Origin: Ditylenchus dipsaci
Lineage: Eukaryota > Nematoda > Chromadorea > Rhabditida > Anguinidae
NCBI GenBank assembly: GCA_004194705.1
Contig: SADC01001344.1
Coordinates: forward strand, 186,001-250,000
Length of the DNA: 64,000 nt
Direction of reading: 5' to 3'
The translations under genes and the position numbers were made by a program. Positions 1 through 10,530 of this stretch are shown piece after piece (positions within the stretch are counted from its first letter, which is position 1; each line of letters opens with the position of its first letter). The notes under the pieces were generated by a model, which worked only from the letters and a program-made list of their open reading frames with translations, was not told where the DNA came from and searched no databases.

Positions 1-600
1 GCCTACAAAAGCCAGTCAAAATCTCCTGCTCTTCTTTTTGCTCTATTTGTCTTGCCATTACAATCGTTGTTGCAAAAAATAAATAAAGACAACACTATTT
101 TGTTGACTGATTTTCTATTTTCTGACAATTCGCTAGCTAAAATTACTTTAATTTCTCTTTGTCATCAATTACCACCAGCAATTTCTGTTGTTTTTGCTGA
201 TTTTGTTTGGTATTATAGCATAATTGTTTAATTTAGACTCCATAAGCAAAAAAAATTGTCATTGTTTTTAGCACAAAATAAACACACTAGCACAAAATCC
301 AGGGAGTCTTGGTGTAAATCAACTTTTTAACTTTTATTATTGCGATCTCTTTTCTAAGTAGTAGATATATTTGTTTTTATTAGTGATCCGTCCCTTCTAA
401 GATGATAAATGGGTCACCTTACATACACAGCCATGATTTGGAGGTCAATTTCATGATAAATAGGAGAAAAGTTCGAGTTTATTTTGTTTTTTATCGTTGA
501 CTTTGTTTTTGAAATCGTCCATTTTTCTCAATTTTTTAAACTCGCGCTTTTCATTTTAGCTTTTTTAAAACCCCTTTCATTTGAGCTATCTTACAGAAAT
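1..600. other. AT-rich DNA without recognisable gene
   Basis: No exon with coherent coding sense, no clear repeat arms and no RNA gene were seen here. The sequence is strongly AT-rich with homopolymer runs. Confidence 0.5.
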
Positions 601-603
601 GGC

Positions 604-1290
604 TGTATGTGTGAAATTGGCCACCTTTTTTTATTAATTTGGCCGCCTTTTTTGAATTTCAAATAAAAATATTGAAATTGGCCGCCTTTTTTTATTGCTA
701 ATTCATGTTTTTAAAATTTTAGCCTCAATTTGATGGAAACTTTTCTCTTAATGATAGAGGAAATGAAAGCCCAGAATCTTGGCTACGTATTAGTGTGAAA
801 AAATTGTGCACTCATAGGATAAAGTTAGAAAATCTAATCAAAAAGAACTAGATGGCTATTTAGGCTCTACCTGCTAAATGTTTTTTGTGTAATTTGAACG
901 TTTTTTGAATGTCAGATTTTACGAGTTGGCATTTTTTCTTTCTATGATAGCAAAGATAAAAGCCCAGAACTTTGGCTACTCACTCATTTGAAAAAAGTGT
1001 TAATTTGTAAAGTAAAATTATAAAATTTCACAAAACCCATTTAGCATTTAGTAATCTATAAGTTCACGATTGTTTTATACCAATACCTAGCCAAGATTCT
1101 GGGCTTTCATTTTTGCTATGATTAAGAGCAAAATTACCATCAAATTGAGGCTGAAATTTGAAAAACATGAATTACAAGAAGAAAAGGCGGCCAATTTAAA
1201 AAAAGGCGGCCGATTCCAATATTTTTATTTGAAATTCGAAAAAGGCGGCCAAATAATAAAAAAAAGCGGCCAATTTCACACATTAGGCGG
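604..1290. repeat. Foldback element with GGCCGCC words
   Basis: The left arm (about 604-795) is the reverse complement of the right arm (about 1083-1286). Shared landmarks are several copies of GGCCGCCTTTTTT, the phrase GCCTCAATTTGATGG and its complement, and AGCCCAGAATCTTGG with its complement. The GGCCGCC word occurs several times in each arm. No protein is encoded; apparent reading frames in the arms are translations of the repeat. No target duplication was identified. Confidence 0.7.
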
Positions 1291-1426
1291 TACATTTCAA
1301 TTTGATCCTACAGATATCACCATAGAGTTGGACCTAGAATCAAAAAAAAACATTGAAACTTGCTCGATTCCATGCCTCAATTCCCTTCAAAGATACTCTT
1401 CTCTTGCTGAGTCAAACCTTCGGAAA

Positions 1427-1890
1427 CTATCGAATTTTTTGAACCGATTTTGGCGTAGAAACATTTTCATGTGATTCCTCATAAAAATCTGACTCTAAAA
1501 AGTTGATATTACTGTGTGAGAAGTCAATTAAGTGGGTAAGAGAGGGGCGATAAAAACCAAAGTAAATACCTCCTAGCTGATTTCTTTTATGTTGACGGTC
1601 CTTTGCATGAAATCGCAAAAGTGGGGAGTGCACCCGGAAGATTTGAAACTTAGAGTTCAAAATATTCGCATCATGATTTGCAAACCCAACAACTCGGAAA
1701 GAGCACGGAAATAAACAGTTTGTTCATAAATTACGAGTTGGGTATTGTTCAGAGAATCATAAGAAAGATATAGGCCGTCTATAAGTGTAAAAATATTAAC
1801 TATAGAAACCTCAAAATAGTCTGAAAGATTAGAAAATTTGAAATTGGAGCTCGGAATAGGCGTGAAAAAAATAGGCGCGATTTTCAAATA
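1427..1890 (-). pseudogene. Unrecognised protein fragment, C-terminal end
   Basis: Two overlapping minus-strand frames together give about 150 residues of ordinary-looking protein. The upstream frame (1657-1887) contains LYLSYDSLNNTQLVIYEQTV. The downstream frame ends at a stop at 1427 and contains FHAKDRQHKRNQLGGIYFGF and ESDFYEESHENVS. The switch between frames near 1690 needs either an undetected intron or a one-base shift. I do not recognise the family. An hAT-type element sits immediately upstream at 1910, so the 5' part of this gene may have been displaced or lost. Confidence 0.35.
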
Positions 1891-1909
1891 GGCGTACGCC
1901 TATTTTACG

Positions 1910-3214
1910 CAGTGCTGGGAATTTTCCAAAATACTCGTCCACGTCCTCGTCTTTTTAAACATGTCGTCAGCGTCTTCGTCTTTGCCTTTTTTTAAATCGC
2001 GTCCTCGTATTCGTTTTCGTCTTTGCCTTTTTTCAAGTCGCGTCCTCGTCTTTTCTCGTCCATAAAAAAAATTTCGGCTGAGTTAATAAAAAAAATCCAG
2101 CGCTTCGGTCTAAATTTGTTTTTACATTTTTTATTTGTCTAATTAAAAATAAATTTATTAGTTTATTGGTACATGTATGGTTATTTTAGTGTAATTTCGT
2201 ATTTTTTGCTTTTAATTAAAAATGACGGCGCTAGTAGCGAATACCCCCCCCCAACAAATTTTTTTTCAAAATCAGATTTTAACCATTTTTAGTAATTCTT
2301 ATGCGCTGAAAACGATAAAAAAGGTGTTCTCGGGCATTTTCTGACCTAAAAAGTTGATTTTTGGAAAAAAAAATTTTTGACCAAAATTCGACTTTTTGCC
2401 TTGGGGACCAAGGTATTCTACCTCGTTTTGTCACTGGAGCTAGGCAAAAAGAGTCTCTATATGCATTTTATGATGAAGAGTCTTGCTCGGAATTATGTCT
2501 AAGGTAAGTGAGTGCGCGCATCTCTAACCAACCAAGCCCCCTGCGCCCCGAAGGGGGCGAAGGTTAGTCAGGCTTGGTTGAAAAATCAACTTTTTAGGTC
2601 AGAAAATGCCTGAAAACACCCTTTTTATCATTTTCAGCGCATAAGAATTACTTAGAAATGGTTAAAACCTGATTTTGAAAAAAAAATTGTTGGGGGGGGG
2701 TATTCGCTACTAGGGTCAAAATGACATCAAAATTAACAGAAAAAACATTGCATTATGTGTAGTGTACCAAAATTTTTAGTCAAATAATAATGCATCTCAA
2801 AAAATTTAAAAAAATTTAAAACTCAAAAAAATTCTGAAAAAACCGTCGTTCTGAATAAAAAGTGAAGCTTTGGTGGATAAACGACTGTCGTTTTTATGAA
2901 AGCAAAACATAGTGAATCATTAACTCTTTTAAAATGAAAAAATCGATTAAGCAGACCAAAATTCCTTTTCTAGATCCCACAAAGTTAAAAACACAAACAA
3001 ATAAAATGTAAAAATTTTCAAAAAAAATTACAAGCTTTTTTTCAAGCTTTAAAGAGTATTAGCTTAATTTCACACTCGTCCTTCCTTAAATCCACGTCTT
3101 CGTCTTTGCCTATCAAATTTACTCATCTTCGTCCACGTCATTGGGTTTTCAAAAATTTCGTCCACGTCCTAGTCGGACTTGGACTAGGACGAAAAACGAA
3201 AACGGCCAGCACTG
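1910..3214. mobile_element. hAT-type non-autonomous element, TSD ATTTTACG
   Basis: The element starts CAGTGCTGG and ends CCAGCACTG, a 9-bp perfect terminal inverted repeat of hAT type. It is flanked by an exact 8-bp duplication ATTTTACG at 1902-1909 and 3215-3222, the size hAT transposases make. Both subterminal regions repeat a CGTCCTCGTCTTTGCC-like word (left 1930-2065, right 3075-3195, inverted). No transposase is present; the middle is AT-rich and holds a second, nested element. The insertion lies inside an older AGGCG-rich repeat. Confidence 0.9.
2227..2717. mobile_element. Nested foldback element, TSD AAAATGAC
   Basis: The ends are GGCGCTAGTAGCGAATACC and, read inward from the right, GACCCTAGTAGCGAATACC. 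An exact 8-bp duplication AAAATGAC flanks it (2219-2226 and 2718-2725). The arms are mutually complementary for about 150 bp. Its core contains the GAGTCTTGCTCGGAATTATG and GTGCGCGCATCTC phrases also found in the element at 20251-20983, so the two belong to one family. It sits inside the hAT-type element and is therefore the younger insertion. Confidence 0.85.
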
Positions 3215-3529
3215 ATTTTACGCCTAAACGATGCCTATTTATAGGCGTAAACATACGCTTATTTAACACCTATCTTTGGCCATGAATGCGTGTCTGCAGC
3301 TCCCTGCTTTAGACATTAATGTCACAGTGGTCTTTTATAGTCTGCTTCCAGGTAGTATTCTGCATACTATTAAGAGTGCACAGTGCCCTCTCAAAAGTGT
3401 TTATAATTTTGCTTTTTATTACTTATTCCTGTAAGGGGGCCTAACCAGCCTCCTTACATAAATCACTGAAAAAACAAGGTTCAGGTGTTTGTGTCGTGGT
3501 CAGGCTGCAAATAAGCCATTTCAAGTAGA

Positions 3530-6500
3530 ATGATGAATTATGTCTTTACCGCTGCCTACACAATATTTCTGCTCTATCTAATCACAGCAGTTATTTCTGA
3601 GGAGGAAGCCAGTGAAGAGACTGAAAATTCAGAGGCTAACCAAGTATCCAGCGAGACAAAATCTACAACTCTAGAATCAGGTACGGTTGAAGCGGATACC
3701 CCACCATACCTATATTTTCTTTAGTAACCAGCAGCACATATTTGCCATCTTCAGCAGGTGCGCTCTATAAGCTTTATTACTTTGACTTCAGAGGAAGAGG
3801 CGAACCTATTAGATTACTGCTCAACTATGCGGCTGAACCTTTTCAAGATTTCCGCATAGATCGGTCCGAGTGGTTGACCAAGTACAAGAATAGTAAGTGG
3901 TTTAAACTACTGCCTTTCAGCAATTTTACAAATTTTTTTTATTATGCGAAACATATTTCCTCCAAAAGACGCCCGTATAGTTTTTTAAGACCCTTAAAAA
4001 TCTTGAAATTGCCAATATAAATGGCCTTAACGCTGAAACTATGGGGGAGACTCTATTGGAACTATTAAAATAAAATTAGAATAAAGTCTATTAGAATAAA
4101 AGTTAGCTTTTTTTCTAAGCCTTTGCAAAAAACTCCCTAAAAAAGTAGTGGTGAAGACTTGCTGTTATTGCACAAAATTAGAAGAAATACTTGTACAATT
4201 GAACTTGCACCGAATGGTCCCCTGGACCATTCAGATGTAGGTGCCATTGAAGACATATAGACTTCTCATTCCAGTGACAGATTAAAATTGACATCATTTT
4301 AGATACGCTTTACGGACATGTACCAGTGCTAGAGATCAAAAGTGACGGAAGAGTAATGGCGGAGTCCTATGCTATTTCCCGGTTTCTGGCAAAAAACTAG
4401 GTAAAATCAAATACCGTATTTACTGTATTAACTCCCCAACCTCTAATAACTCCCCACCCTCTAATAAGTCCTCACCCTACGGACCTTATATCTCAGCCTA
4501 GAGCGAACATTTCGCAAATCTGTTTTTTGCGTTTTCTTAGTTGCCGCGAGTTTACCTGATTACACTTTTCAGATTGTGGTTGAGCACCCGAAAATCTCAA
4601 AATCGAAATATTTTTTTCCGATTTTTTAAGGGTTGAAAAATAACTCCCCATGGGGACTTAATACAGTAAATACGGTACATCTGGAGCGTAAGGAATGGAC
4701 AAAGAACAAGAACCCCTGGGCAGAATTGTTTATTCGCGGACCTATATATACAGGGGAAGCACATGCTAAAAGCAGATAATTTGCCATTATTACTGGACAT
4801 TTGATGAATTTCATGTTTGTTTCTTCCTTTAGCCATCCGGATTTCAGCGACGGTATAGACGCGCCTGAGGCGAGGGATAATAGTGACTGACATCAGGAAG
4901 AGGCTGCGGCTGGAACCATGGCAAACTAAAAGACAATGATTGGTCCCACCCGAGCTAAAAACTAGACAAACCTGCAACATCGTTTGACGTCTGGACGCTG
5001 GATTGGATCGAATGTCATCATCACATCGAGAGTGGTCTTGCACGCATGGCTCAGCATTAAGTTGGAAGGATAGCGATAGCGACGAGACTTCTGTGCTTCA
5101 ACGATCAAATCATTGTGCTCCACATCTTCACGATAGGGCATTGTGTTGGTGACCATTACAAAGCCAATGACTCCCAAAGACCTAAAAGGAAAAAAGTCAG
5201 GCAACTAATAAAATTCTCAGCAAGAAAAAAATACTTACCAGACGTCCGATTTATACATATTGTAGGTGGTTCCACTTAGAATTTCTGGAGCCGAATACGA
5301 CTTTGAGCCACAGAAAGTTTCAGAGAGATCAATACCCTAAAACAGAAGCTCGGTTTATCGGACTACAGCAAGGAGTTTCCAAGCACATACCGGTTTGCAG
5401 AAGCCGTAATCACAAATTTTGACGATGTTGTCACGGAAGAGTAACACATTCTCCATTTTGAGATCACGATGAGCAATTTTTCGGGAATGCAAATACTTCA
5501 GTCCATTAACCAGCTGAATCATCCAGTTGCGACCCAAAGGCTCTTGAACGGCACCATTTTTCTGCACAAAGGAAAGCTGAAATTGATAAGTAATCTAACT
5601 ATTCATCCATTGTGAGGAAAATAAACTTACCAAGTCCCCAAATTCAGCGAGCTCCATAACAGCAAATTGATAATCATGTTTAACAAATTCCCGGTACAGA
5701 AAACAGTTGTTGAGATTCTTGATGCGTTTCCAGCAGTCGATTTCCCGTGGCAGAAAATTTTCCCGGAATTCCTCAGTCACCGCACTGAGATCAATCACTT
5801 TTATAGCAACCTAAAAAATTAGTACATCGCACGGATAGCAATAAATATGGATAAAATACCCTCTGACGAGCACACACATCCACGGCCTGAACTACTTTGC
5901 TGTATCGACCTTTTCCAAGCTTGCTATTAGAAGCGAACCTGTAGCCTTCCATCTCTAGAATCTTCTTCGGGCAGGGACGAGCTGGAGGATGACCAAAAGT
6001 AGAGAATGTGGGCTGGACGACAGGCGATGTTTGCTAAAACGGAAAATAATTACCAAATTATTTGAAATTGAAATAAAACACAAACTTGAGATCCATACCG
6101 CTGACTTTCCACACCAAACTTCTGACGTTTGTTTTCGTGATAGTGACAAAGAAGACGATCGTTCCACACTCCATCAACAGATGTTACATGTGAATGCATT
6201 GCAACCAGCACAGCCAAAGACGCTTTACAGAAAAATTTGTTCGCAAGCAAAACGACAAATTGACTGCCTACCGGAAAAAGTTCACAGGAAAGAATGAATC
6301 GATCTGCAAAAGCAACATTATCTCAGTTTGTAAAAAGTGTCGTGTATATATTTTTTTTGGCATAGTGCGACTTTCAAAAAATAAACGATAACGACACACG
6401 AAATTTATGCGTATTACTCAATCACAGTTTTTGTTAAACTTTTCAAAGCCTGAACATATTTTTTTGTTAGCAGCTAATTTGAAACGACAATTTCTAACAA

Positions 6501-7459
6501 TTAAAAATTTCAACTTCCAGTAAAGATAAGGGCCAGCGACAGCTTGGTACAATTCAAATTGAGACAATGACGATTAAGACAAAATCATCGGTATTATTCG
6601 ATAAGTATTTGCCGAATAAGACCGATGATTCTGTTTCAATCGTCATTGTCTCAATTTGAAATGTCCCAAGCTGTTTAACCACTTTTTACAAATTTTGTAG
6701 ACAGCAGAAAATGCAACCCTATATCTAGTCTTCATTTTAAGAGGTTACACCTTCGAAAAATTGTAAATTAGTGCTACAATAAGAAGTACTACACTGCGCA
6801 TCTACACAACGAAAGCCTCGGTATGAGAATCATTTTTTCAAGCCGAGGGGTTTCAATGTACGACGATTTTCCAGTAATACTCACCTATAACAACTTCTTA
6901 ATTTTTTCAGCTTTGGCTGGCCAAGGCGACTGGGAACAAGTAAATCTTTTTTTAAATAAATTGTAATTCTCAATAATTTATCTAATATGCAGGCTAAAGT
7001 TGATGAATTCGCCGATTTCCACAAAGACGTAATGCTACTTTTCTGTTACTAAAATCTATTTTTTCTAAACAAATTTGCAATTTTTATAGGTCAATTCCAA
7101 GTTCTATGCATTTATTTACCAGTTGACAAAGTAATTTAACTTTTTCTCTTATTATTAAGCATATTTTCAAAAAAAATTATTGATAGAAGAAATCACCTGA
7201 AACAGTGAGCAACGCACTAAAAGCTGCTGAAGAACTGTTTCCATTCTATGAGCGCCAACTGCAAGCCTTCGACTCAGGCCTATTGTTCCCATCCATCACA
7301 TGGGCAGACTTTTTTGTGGCTGATTTCTTTGAAACATTCTCTCGAGCTTTTCCAGTCATCTGGTCGGGATATCCCACATTGCAGCAATATCATCAAAAAG
7401 TTCACAGTTTGCCTCAACTAGTCAATTATTTGAAGACAAGAAAATCCACACCTAATTAA
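3530..7459 (+). CDS. Secreted sigma-class glutathione S-transferase (two apparent one-base lesions)
   Basis: Exons are 3530-3680, 3758-3892, 4303-4400, 6911-6939, 6993-7028, 7090-7130 and 7187-7459. Exon 1 encodes a signal peptide ([12 protein letters not shown]) and an acidic Ser/Thr-rich linker. Exon 2 begins the GST N-domain with [15 protein letters not shown], containing the expected catalytic Tyr. Exon 3 has the cis-Pro segment GHVPVLEI and the glutathione-binding [10 protein letters not shown]. The C-domain includes [17 protein letters not shown] and [11 protein letters not shown], ending [18 protein letters not shown] secreted GST with this layout is known in filarial nematodes. Splice phases fit except at two places. 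Exon 3 runs into an in-frame TAG at 4398-4400, after an A6 run that one more A would put in frame. The 7130/7187 join is also one base short. The gene is either a pseudogene or has assembly indels. A poly(A) signal AATAAA lies at 7480. The large intron 4401-6910 holds a kinase gene on the other strand. Confidence 0.82.
4412..4677. mobile_element. CCGTATTT-end palindromic MITE, word CTCCCCACC
   Basis: TA-flanked element starting CCGTATTTACTGTATTAA and ending with its complement. The word AACTCCCC is repeated near the left end, separated by CTCTAATA, and again near the right end. The core shares GATTGTGGTTGAGCACCC with the copy at 56318. It lies in the large GST intron. See the family discussion under findings. 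Confidence 0.8.
4844..5952 (-). CDS. TSSK-like serine/threonine protein kinase
   Basis: Six exons with consistent phases (5860-5952, 5631-5810, 5391-5576, 5239-5336, 4972-5181, 4844-4925) give about 282 residues, close to the testis-specific kinase family. The start chosen is ATG at 5952 (MEGYRF); the frame stays open upstream to about 6035 without another Met, so an upstream coding exon is possible. Visible kinase motifs in order: Gly loop [12 protein letters not shown] lysine, helix-C Glu in FLPREIDCW, catalytic loop HRDLKMEN, metal-binding CDYGF (DYG rather than DFG), [22 protein letters not shown] and the RPDVKR tail. SETFCGS and DYGFCKP match TSSK wording. Introns are only 46-57 bp. No frame lesion was found, so the gene looks intact. 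It lies wholly inside a GST intron on the opposite strand. TSSKs act in spermatid maturation; that role here is inferred. Confidence 0.92.
6531..6680. mobile_element. Short palindromic MITE, GGCCAGCGACAGCTTGG end
   Basis: Arms 6538-6600 and 6612-6675 are complementary across GACAATGACGATTAAGAC and AAAATCATCGGTATTATTCG, with a small central loop. The left end resembles that of the element at 7543 (GGCCAGCGATAGCTTGCG), so they are probably related. It lies in the large GST intron. Confidence 0.65.
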
Positions 7460-7542
7460 AAAATTTTATTGGAATTTTTAATAAAATTGTTTGTTTTTAA
7501 TTAAATTTTGGGCTCTATATGTGTTGGTGGTGCCCGTAAAAA

Positions 7543-7762
7543 GGCCAGCGATAGCTTGCGACATTTCAAATTGCGACAAATCAAGCTGAGACAAACATTT
7601 ACAAATAAGATTCTTAATTAAAATAGTAATTCTTTGTCGCAATTTGATTTTGTCGCAATTTGAATTGTTGCAGTTTGATTTGTCGCAATCTCAATTGTCA
7701 CAATTTGAATTTGTAGCAATTTGAATTGTCGTAATTTAAATTGTCGCACTCTATCTCTGGCC
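7543..7762. mobile_element. MITE with 16-bp iterons, TSD CGTAAAAA
   Basis: Ends are GGCCAGCGATAGCTTGCGAC and GTCGCACTCTATCTCTGGCC, an imperfect inverted repeat. An exact 8-bp duplication CGTAAAAA flanks it (7535-7542, 7763-7770). The interior is mostly a degenerate tandem run of TTGTCGCAATTTGAAT-like units (7636-7755). It has no coding capacity. It lies just downstream of the GST poly(A) signal. Confidence 0.85.
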
Positions 7763-7997
7763 CGTAAAAACTGCCTTAGTCGCCCTGTTCTTTTCTTTCA
7801 AAAATTTGTTTTTCTTAAAATCTCAAAAATCATTTTTTACTTCTTTATCATTTTTTGGCAAAAAATTTTTTGTTAAAATTTTTTCAATCTCTTTGTCTTG
7901 GATCCCAATTAGATTTTATGGAAAATTTTTTCTCCTAAATGCCTCAAACATCATTTAAATGCTTTTTTTATTGCTGAATGCACATATTCACAACCAT

Positions 7998-8177
7998 ACC
8001 GTGTATGCTCTATTAATTCCCTCAAGAGGAACTTTTTTTAACCCGTGAAAAATTTTTTTTCAACCCGTGAAAAATATTGAAATTGTAAATCGAAAATAGC
8101 CCTAACTCTGAAGTCTTATTCAGAAAACGAGGAGGAGAAGTTAATTAAAGAGGGAGGAATTTTTAGAGCATATACGG
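7998..8177. mobile_element. Diverged CCGTATTT-family MITE
   Basis: Left ATACCGTGTATGCTCTATTA and right AGAGCATATACGGTAT are complementary, with AATTCCCTC and GAGGGAGGAATT as the paired inner word. The core contains the GAAATTGTAAATCGAAAAT phrase shared in reverse by the copy at 28180. It looks older than the other members. Confidence 0.6.
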
Positions 8178-8179
8178 TA

Positions 8180-9737
8180 TTAAAGATTTACTGGTCTTCC
8201 ACAAGATTATATATATTGTTGTGCCCGGCCAAGACGAAGACACTCCTCATTTCAAGAGATAGGGAAAGTTGTAGTTCGCGCAGTATTTCCAATTTTGACA
8301 GTGACACTGACATTGAAATCAGAACGACAGTAAAACTCGAATACTCGAGGGTCACTGTCATTTGATATCACTGTGAAAATCGCTCACACTGAGTTAGTGT
8401 ACTCTTTTTTATACTACAATGACCCTAATTCCTTGAAATGTAGAGCGGCCTATCCTTGAACTGAGCAAGCGAATCTTTTTCGGAAGTAATTTAAAACTAA
8501 ATTTAAAATCAGAGTTTTTGTGACAAATTTAACATTTTTGAAGCCGCATCACGTGTGTTTTAGTACGAATTTTCAAAAAAAAAAAAAAAGTTGTGTGAAA
8601 ATTTTCAATTTGTAAAAAATCAGGACATTGTCCAGAAATCAGGATATTTCTGAGAAATTAGGACGGATCAGAACCTGATTTAAATGAGTTTCGCGGCATT
8701 TTCAATTTTTTTATTCTAAAAAAAAAACTTGGGGAACCAAGGAAATTTGTTTTAAATATTTTAACAAAAACTTTTTTTCAAAAAAATAATAGAGAAGTAA
8801 AGTCAAACTTCGTTATATCGTACACTCCAGGCACCGACCCTAACGGTACTTTAAAACGAAGGTTGACTGTGGAAATAAATGTCTTTCGAGATCATGAGAG
8901 GGAAAAAACATTTGAAAAAACTAGGAGTAAGGCAGTTTTTTTCGGGGCACCCCAAGTAAAAATTAGCTATCTGCCCAGATTTCGCTTGGGGCAAAATCTG
9001 TGACCATGCTTAAATATAAAAGTGGCGACCCACACATCCCTAATACTATATAGAGATATTTTTCAGTGTACGAGTTTTATGACGCATCTATAAATTGATA
9101 TAGATTCATAGACTGATTTCGCAAAATGGAGTAGCTTGGGAAACCTAAGTCGGCTTTAGACGTGTTAGCTCGAGCAAATTTCTGATGTTAATTGCTCTTA
9201 TTTATAGCACCCATTCAGCCACAACATCATCAAAGGTTTTTTCGGGCATAAAACGGCCACAACTAAGAAGATTATTTTGAGGCCTCCTTTGTATGGTATC
9301 TGCTCAGACTTATGTTTCATATGCTACTCCATTTTGCAAAATCAGTCTAAAAATATAATGAAATATATACAGGGTGGTGCAAGAATTTCTGACACTTTTA
9401 AGCAGCCATAATTTTTTTATAGGCCGAATTCCAAAATTCTGTAAACGCAGATCATGTAAGTTTAAGCTCCGGTTTCGTTTGGTATATAAAGTCAAAAACA
9501 CTATTTTTGCATGGTATTCCTTGTGGTTTGGCCTTGGTCTATCCAGGGCTATCTACAGTCTAATACTTAAACCACAGGGGGACCAAGCAGAATTTTATTT
9601 ATGAAATTTTATGCCAAACAAAACCGGAGCATAAACTGAGCTGATCTGTACCATTTTTAAATTGACTTTTTAATAGCCAAAAATATTTGAATTCAAAAAT
9701 TCAAATATTACGTTATCAATGGTAAGTTCAGTTATAA
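8180..9737. other. Repeat-derived intergenic DNA
   Basis: No gene is supported. Recognisable pieces are a TACAGTCAA-family remnant at 8806-8877 (AAACTTCGTTATATCGTACA paired with AAAACGAAGGTTGACTGT) and an end-like sequence TACAGGGTGGTGCAAG at 9369, also present as TACAGGGTGGCGCAAG at 43491. The rest is AT-rich with no coherent signal. Confidence 0.5.
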
Positions 9738-9743
9738 ATGGCC

Positions 9744-10027
9744 TCGGGACGGGAATCCCATCCCGTCCCGAAGGCTTTTTAGCATATATCTCGTCCCGGA
9801 AAAAATTCCAGTCTGTCCCGTCCCGGACAACTATTTATTTTTAGTCCTGTCCCGCTAAAAAAATTAAAGCTAAAAAGCCGGGACGGGACGTCCCGTCTCG
9901 CCCGACGCAAATTCGGCCATTTTTTCGCCACGGACCCCGTCCCGGAAAATTTTTTGACCCTGTTCCGTCCCGGTGTCCCGTCCCGAATTTTTTTTTCAAA
10001 TTTTCGTCCCGTCCCGAAATAGGGCAT
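9744..10027. repeat. GTCCCG-word repeat cluster
   Basis: The hexamer GTCCCG and its doublet GTCCCGTCCCG, on both strands, recur about a dozen times in this stretch, spaced by AT-rich segments. The left half reads toward the right half as a loose inverted repeat. The look is that of subterminal iterons of a small hAT-like element, but no target duplication was found. Confidence 0.55.
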
Positions 10028-10029
10028 CT

Positions 10030-10530
10030 GCCATATCTAAGTTCACTGCCATCAAATAAGCACATGTTTTTTATACATCTTGCTGAAAAAAATTCGCAGA
10101 CTAAAAATTTTTAATTTTTAACTGTATTCAAAAATTAATTAATTAAAAAAGATAATCTGTAAGAATGGATCAGTGCCATGAAAAAATTAGCTAGCTCTCA
10201 AAAAGTTGTGGTTTTTGAAAATCGTTAAGTTATTGTGCCAACAGTGAAAAAAGTTCAAAATATATTTCATATAATTGTCGAATAAAAAAAGGCTCCCCAC
10301 GCAACACCAAGTCTGATTCTTATAATTTTAATAGTGCTATAATATTTGCTTTATTTTTGACAAATTTAAACAGATGAAGCAAATTTTGTATTTACACTTA
10401 AAAAATTAATCCTACTGAGTCTTGGGTTCTTTTTCTTTTTTTGCCATCTACTAAAGCCAAATACTCTTTAGTGTCAATTCTTTTTGGCGAAGCATCTAAA
10501 AAATTACTTGTTTATTTAATTTTTATTAGA
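10030..10530. other. AT-rich DNA beyond the GPCR stop
   Basis: This lies 3' of the minus-strand GPCR gene. No exon or repeat arm was recognised. Confidence 0.4.

Noticed and set aside
4398..4400. Genuine stop ending a short GST isoform
   Set aside because: The TAG abuts a good GTAAAA donor and the next exon continues the GST in the phase expected if one A is missing, so a frameshift explains it better.
4597..5204. A 148-codon minus-strand frame overlapping the kinase C-terminal exons
   Set aside because: It runs through kinase exon, intron and MITE in a frame different from the one carrying the kinase motifs.
6035..6190. An extra 5' coding exon for the kinase (Ser-rich, in phase with the exon at 5860)
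   Set aside because: Phase and a GT donor fit, but there is no Met and a stop lies just upstream; kept as possible 5' UTR only.
5989..6297. A 102-codon plus-strand frame opposite the kinase 5' region
   Set aside because: It mirrors kinase upstream sequence, has no recognisable motif and lies in GST intron sequence.
9779..10065. Gly/Arg-rich frames of 74-82 codons
   Set aside because: They translate the GTCCCG repeat cluster; they overlap in several frames and show no codon structure.
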